64,000 bases of DNA from Thermoplasmata archaeon. Lineage in GTDB: Archaea > Thermoplasmatota > Thermoplasmata > Thermoplasmatales > Thermoplasmataceae. Positions 63,957-64,000 of this stretch are shown here, in pieces. Position 1 is the stretch's first letter. Every line of letters begins with the position of its first letter. Location: NCBI GenBank assembly GCA_021792045.1, contig JAJYVJ010000001.1, forward strand, positions 1 through 64,000, read 5' to 3'. The notes under the pieces were generated by a model. It saw only the letters and a program-made list of their open reading frames with translations, ran no database searches and was not told the DNA's origin. The position numbers and the translations under genes were made by a program.

Positions 63957-64000
63957 TTATTTTTTCTTCTTTTTAGCTGCTACACTCTTCACTGCAGGCT
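63957..64000 (-). CDS. Partial gene, Lys-rich C-terminus
   Basis: Only the last 13 codons and the stop are in the window: PAVKSVAAKKKKK. The gene continues beyond 64000. Ala/Lys-rich tails are common on ribosomal and nucleic-acid-binding proteins of archaea, but nothing more can be said. Confidence 0.5.
   Translation of the reverse strand, partial: PAVKSVAAKKKKK

Noticed and set aside
1..64000. tRNA or rRNA genes
   Set aside because: I looked through the gaps for TPsiC-like and acceptor-stem patterns and saw none that hold; a covariance search could still find one.

Overview
The window looks like a chromosomal segment of a thermoacidophilic euryarchaeon of the Thermoplasmata (Thermoplasmatales-like); I cannot name the genus. 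The grounds are archaeal-type genes (sn-glycerol-1-phosphate dehydrogenase, deoxyhypusine synthase, archaeal S12 and S7, UPF0179, a PPP-family phosphatase), several acid-protease families (two thermopsins, one sedolisin), moderate to low GC, frequent TTG and GTG starts, and TATA boxes about 25 bases upstream of start codons, as expected for leaderless mRNAs.

Layout. 0-12 kb: a GT4 glycosyltransferase, a zinc-ribbon membrane protein, a decayed DUF457-like membrane gene, a four-gene ABC exporter/membrane protein/regulator operon, then a minus-strand block (MFS carrier, aminotransferase, acyl-CoA synthetase, second ABC exporter). 12-23 kb: housekeeping (Ntn asparaginase, G1P dehydrogenase-UPF0179-YchF GTPase, phosphatase, rps12-rps7, rhodanese, deoxyhypusine synthase, ornithine cyclodeaminase/mu-crystallin family, TIGR01777 epimerase and XdhC). 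23-32 kb: first surface-protein region (PKD/CARDB-like protein, winged-helix regulator, YVTN propeller, thermopsin) interrupted by a divergent pair of a Rad52-like annealing protein and a small winged-helix regulator sharing an 18-bp palindrome. 32-37 kb: sparse accessory zone with gene remnants, an RHH/zinc-finger protein and an intact IS of about 1.8 kb. 37-57 kb: a secretome island with penicillin-acylase/beta-helix fusion, a stalked S-layer-like protein, a DUF2079 membrane protein, a PNGase A homologue, thermopsin, a membrane protein/HTH pair, an RHH pair and a giant sedolisin. 57-64 kb: argS, a GH15 glucoamylase/trehalase, and an operon of two small proteins with an unusual family-B DNA polymerase homologue.

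How they fit (inference): the organism appears to be a peptide and glycan scavenger at low pH. Large exported proteins, mostly anchored by one C-terminal helix with a basic tail, would deglycosylate and digest external glycoprotein. Each big gene has its own promoter, and small DNA-binding proteins lie between them. The stalked surface protein, the possible GT-C type membrane protein and the PNGase A homologue stand next to each other, which suggests glycan assembly and removal at the cell surface. The least understood parts are the palindrome-controlled annealing-protein pair, the penicillin-acylase/beta-helix fusion, the PNGase A context, and the polymerase operon.
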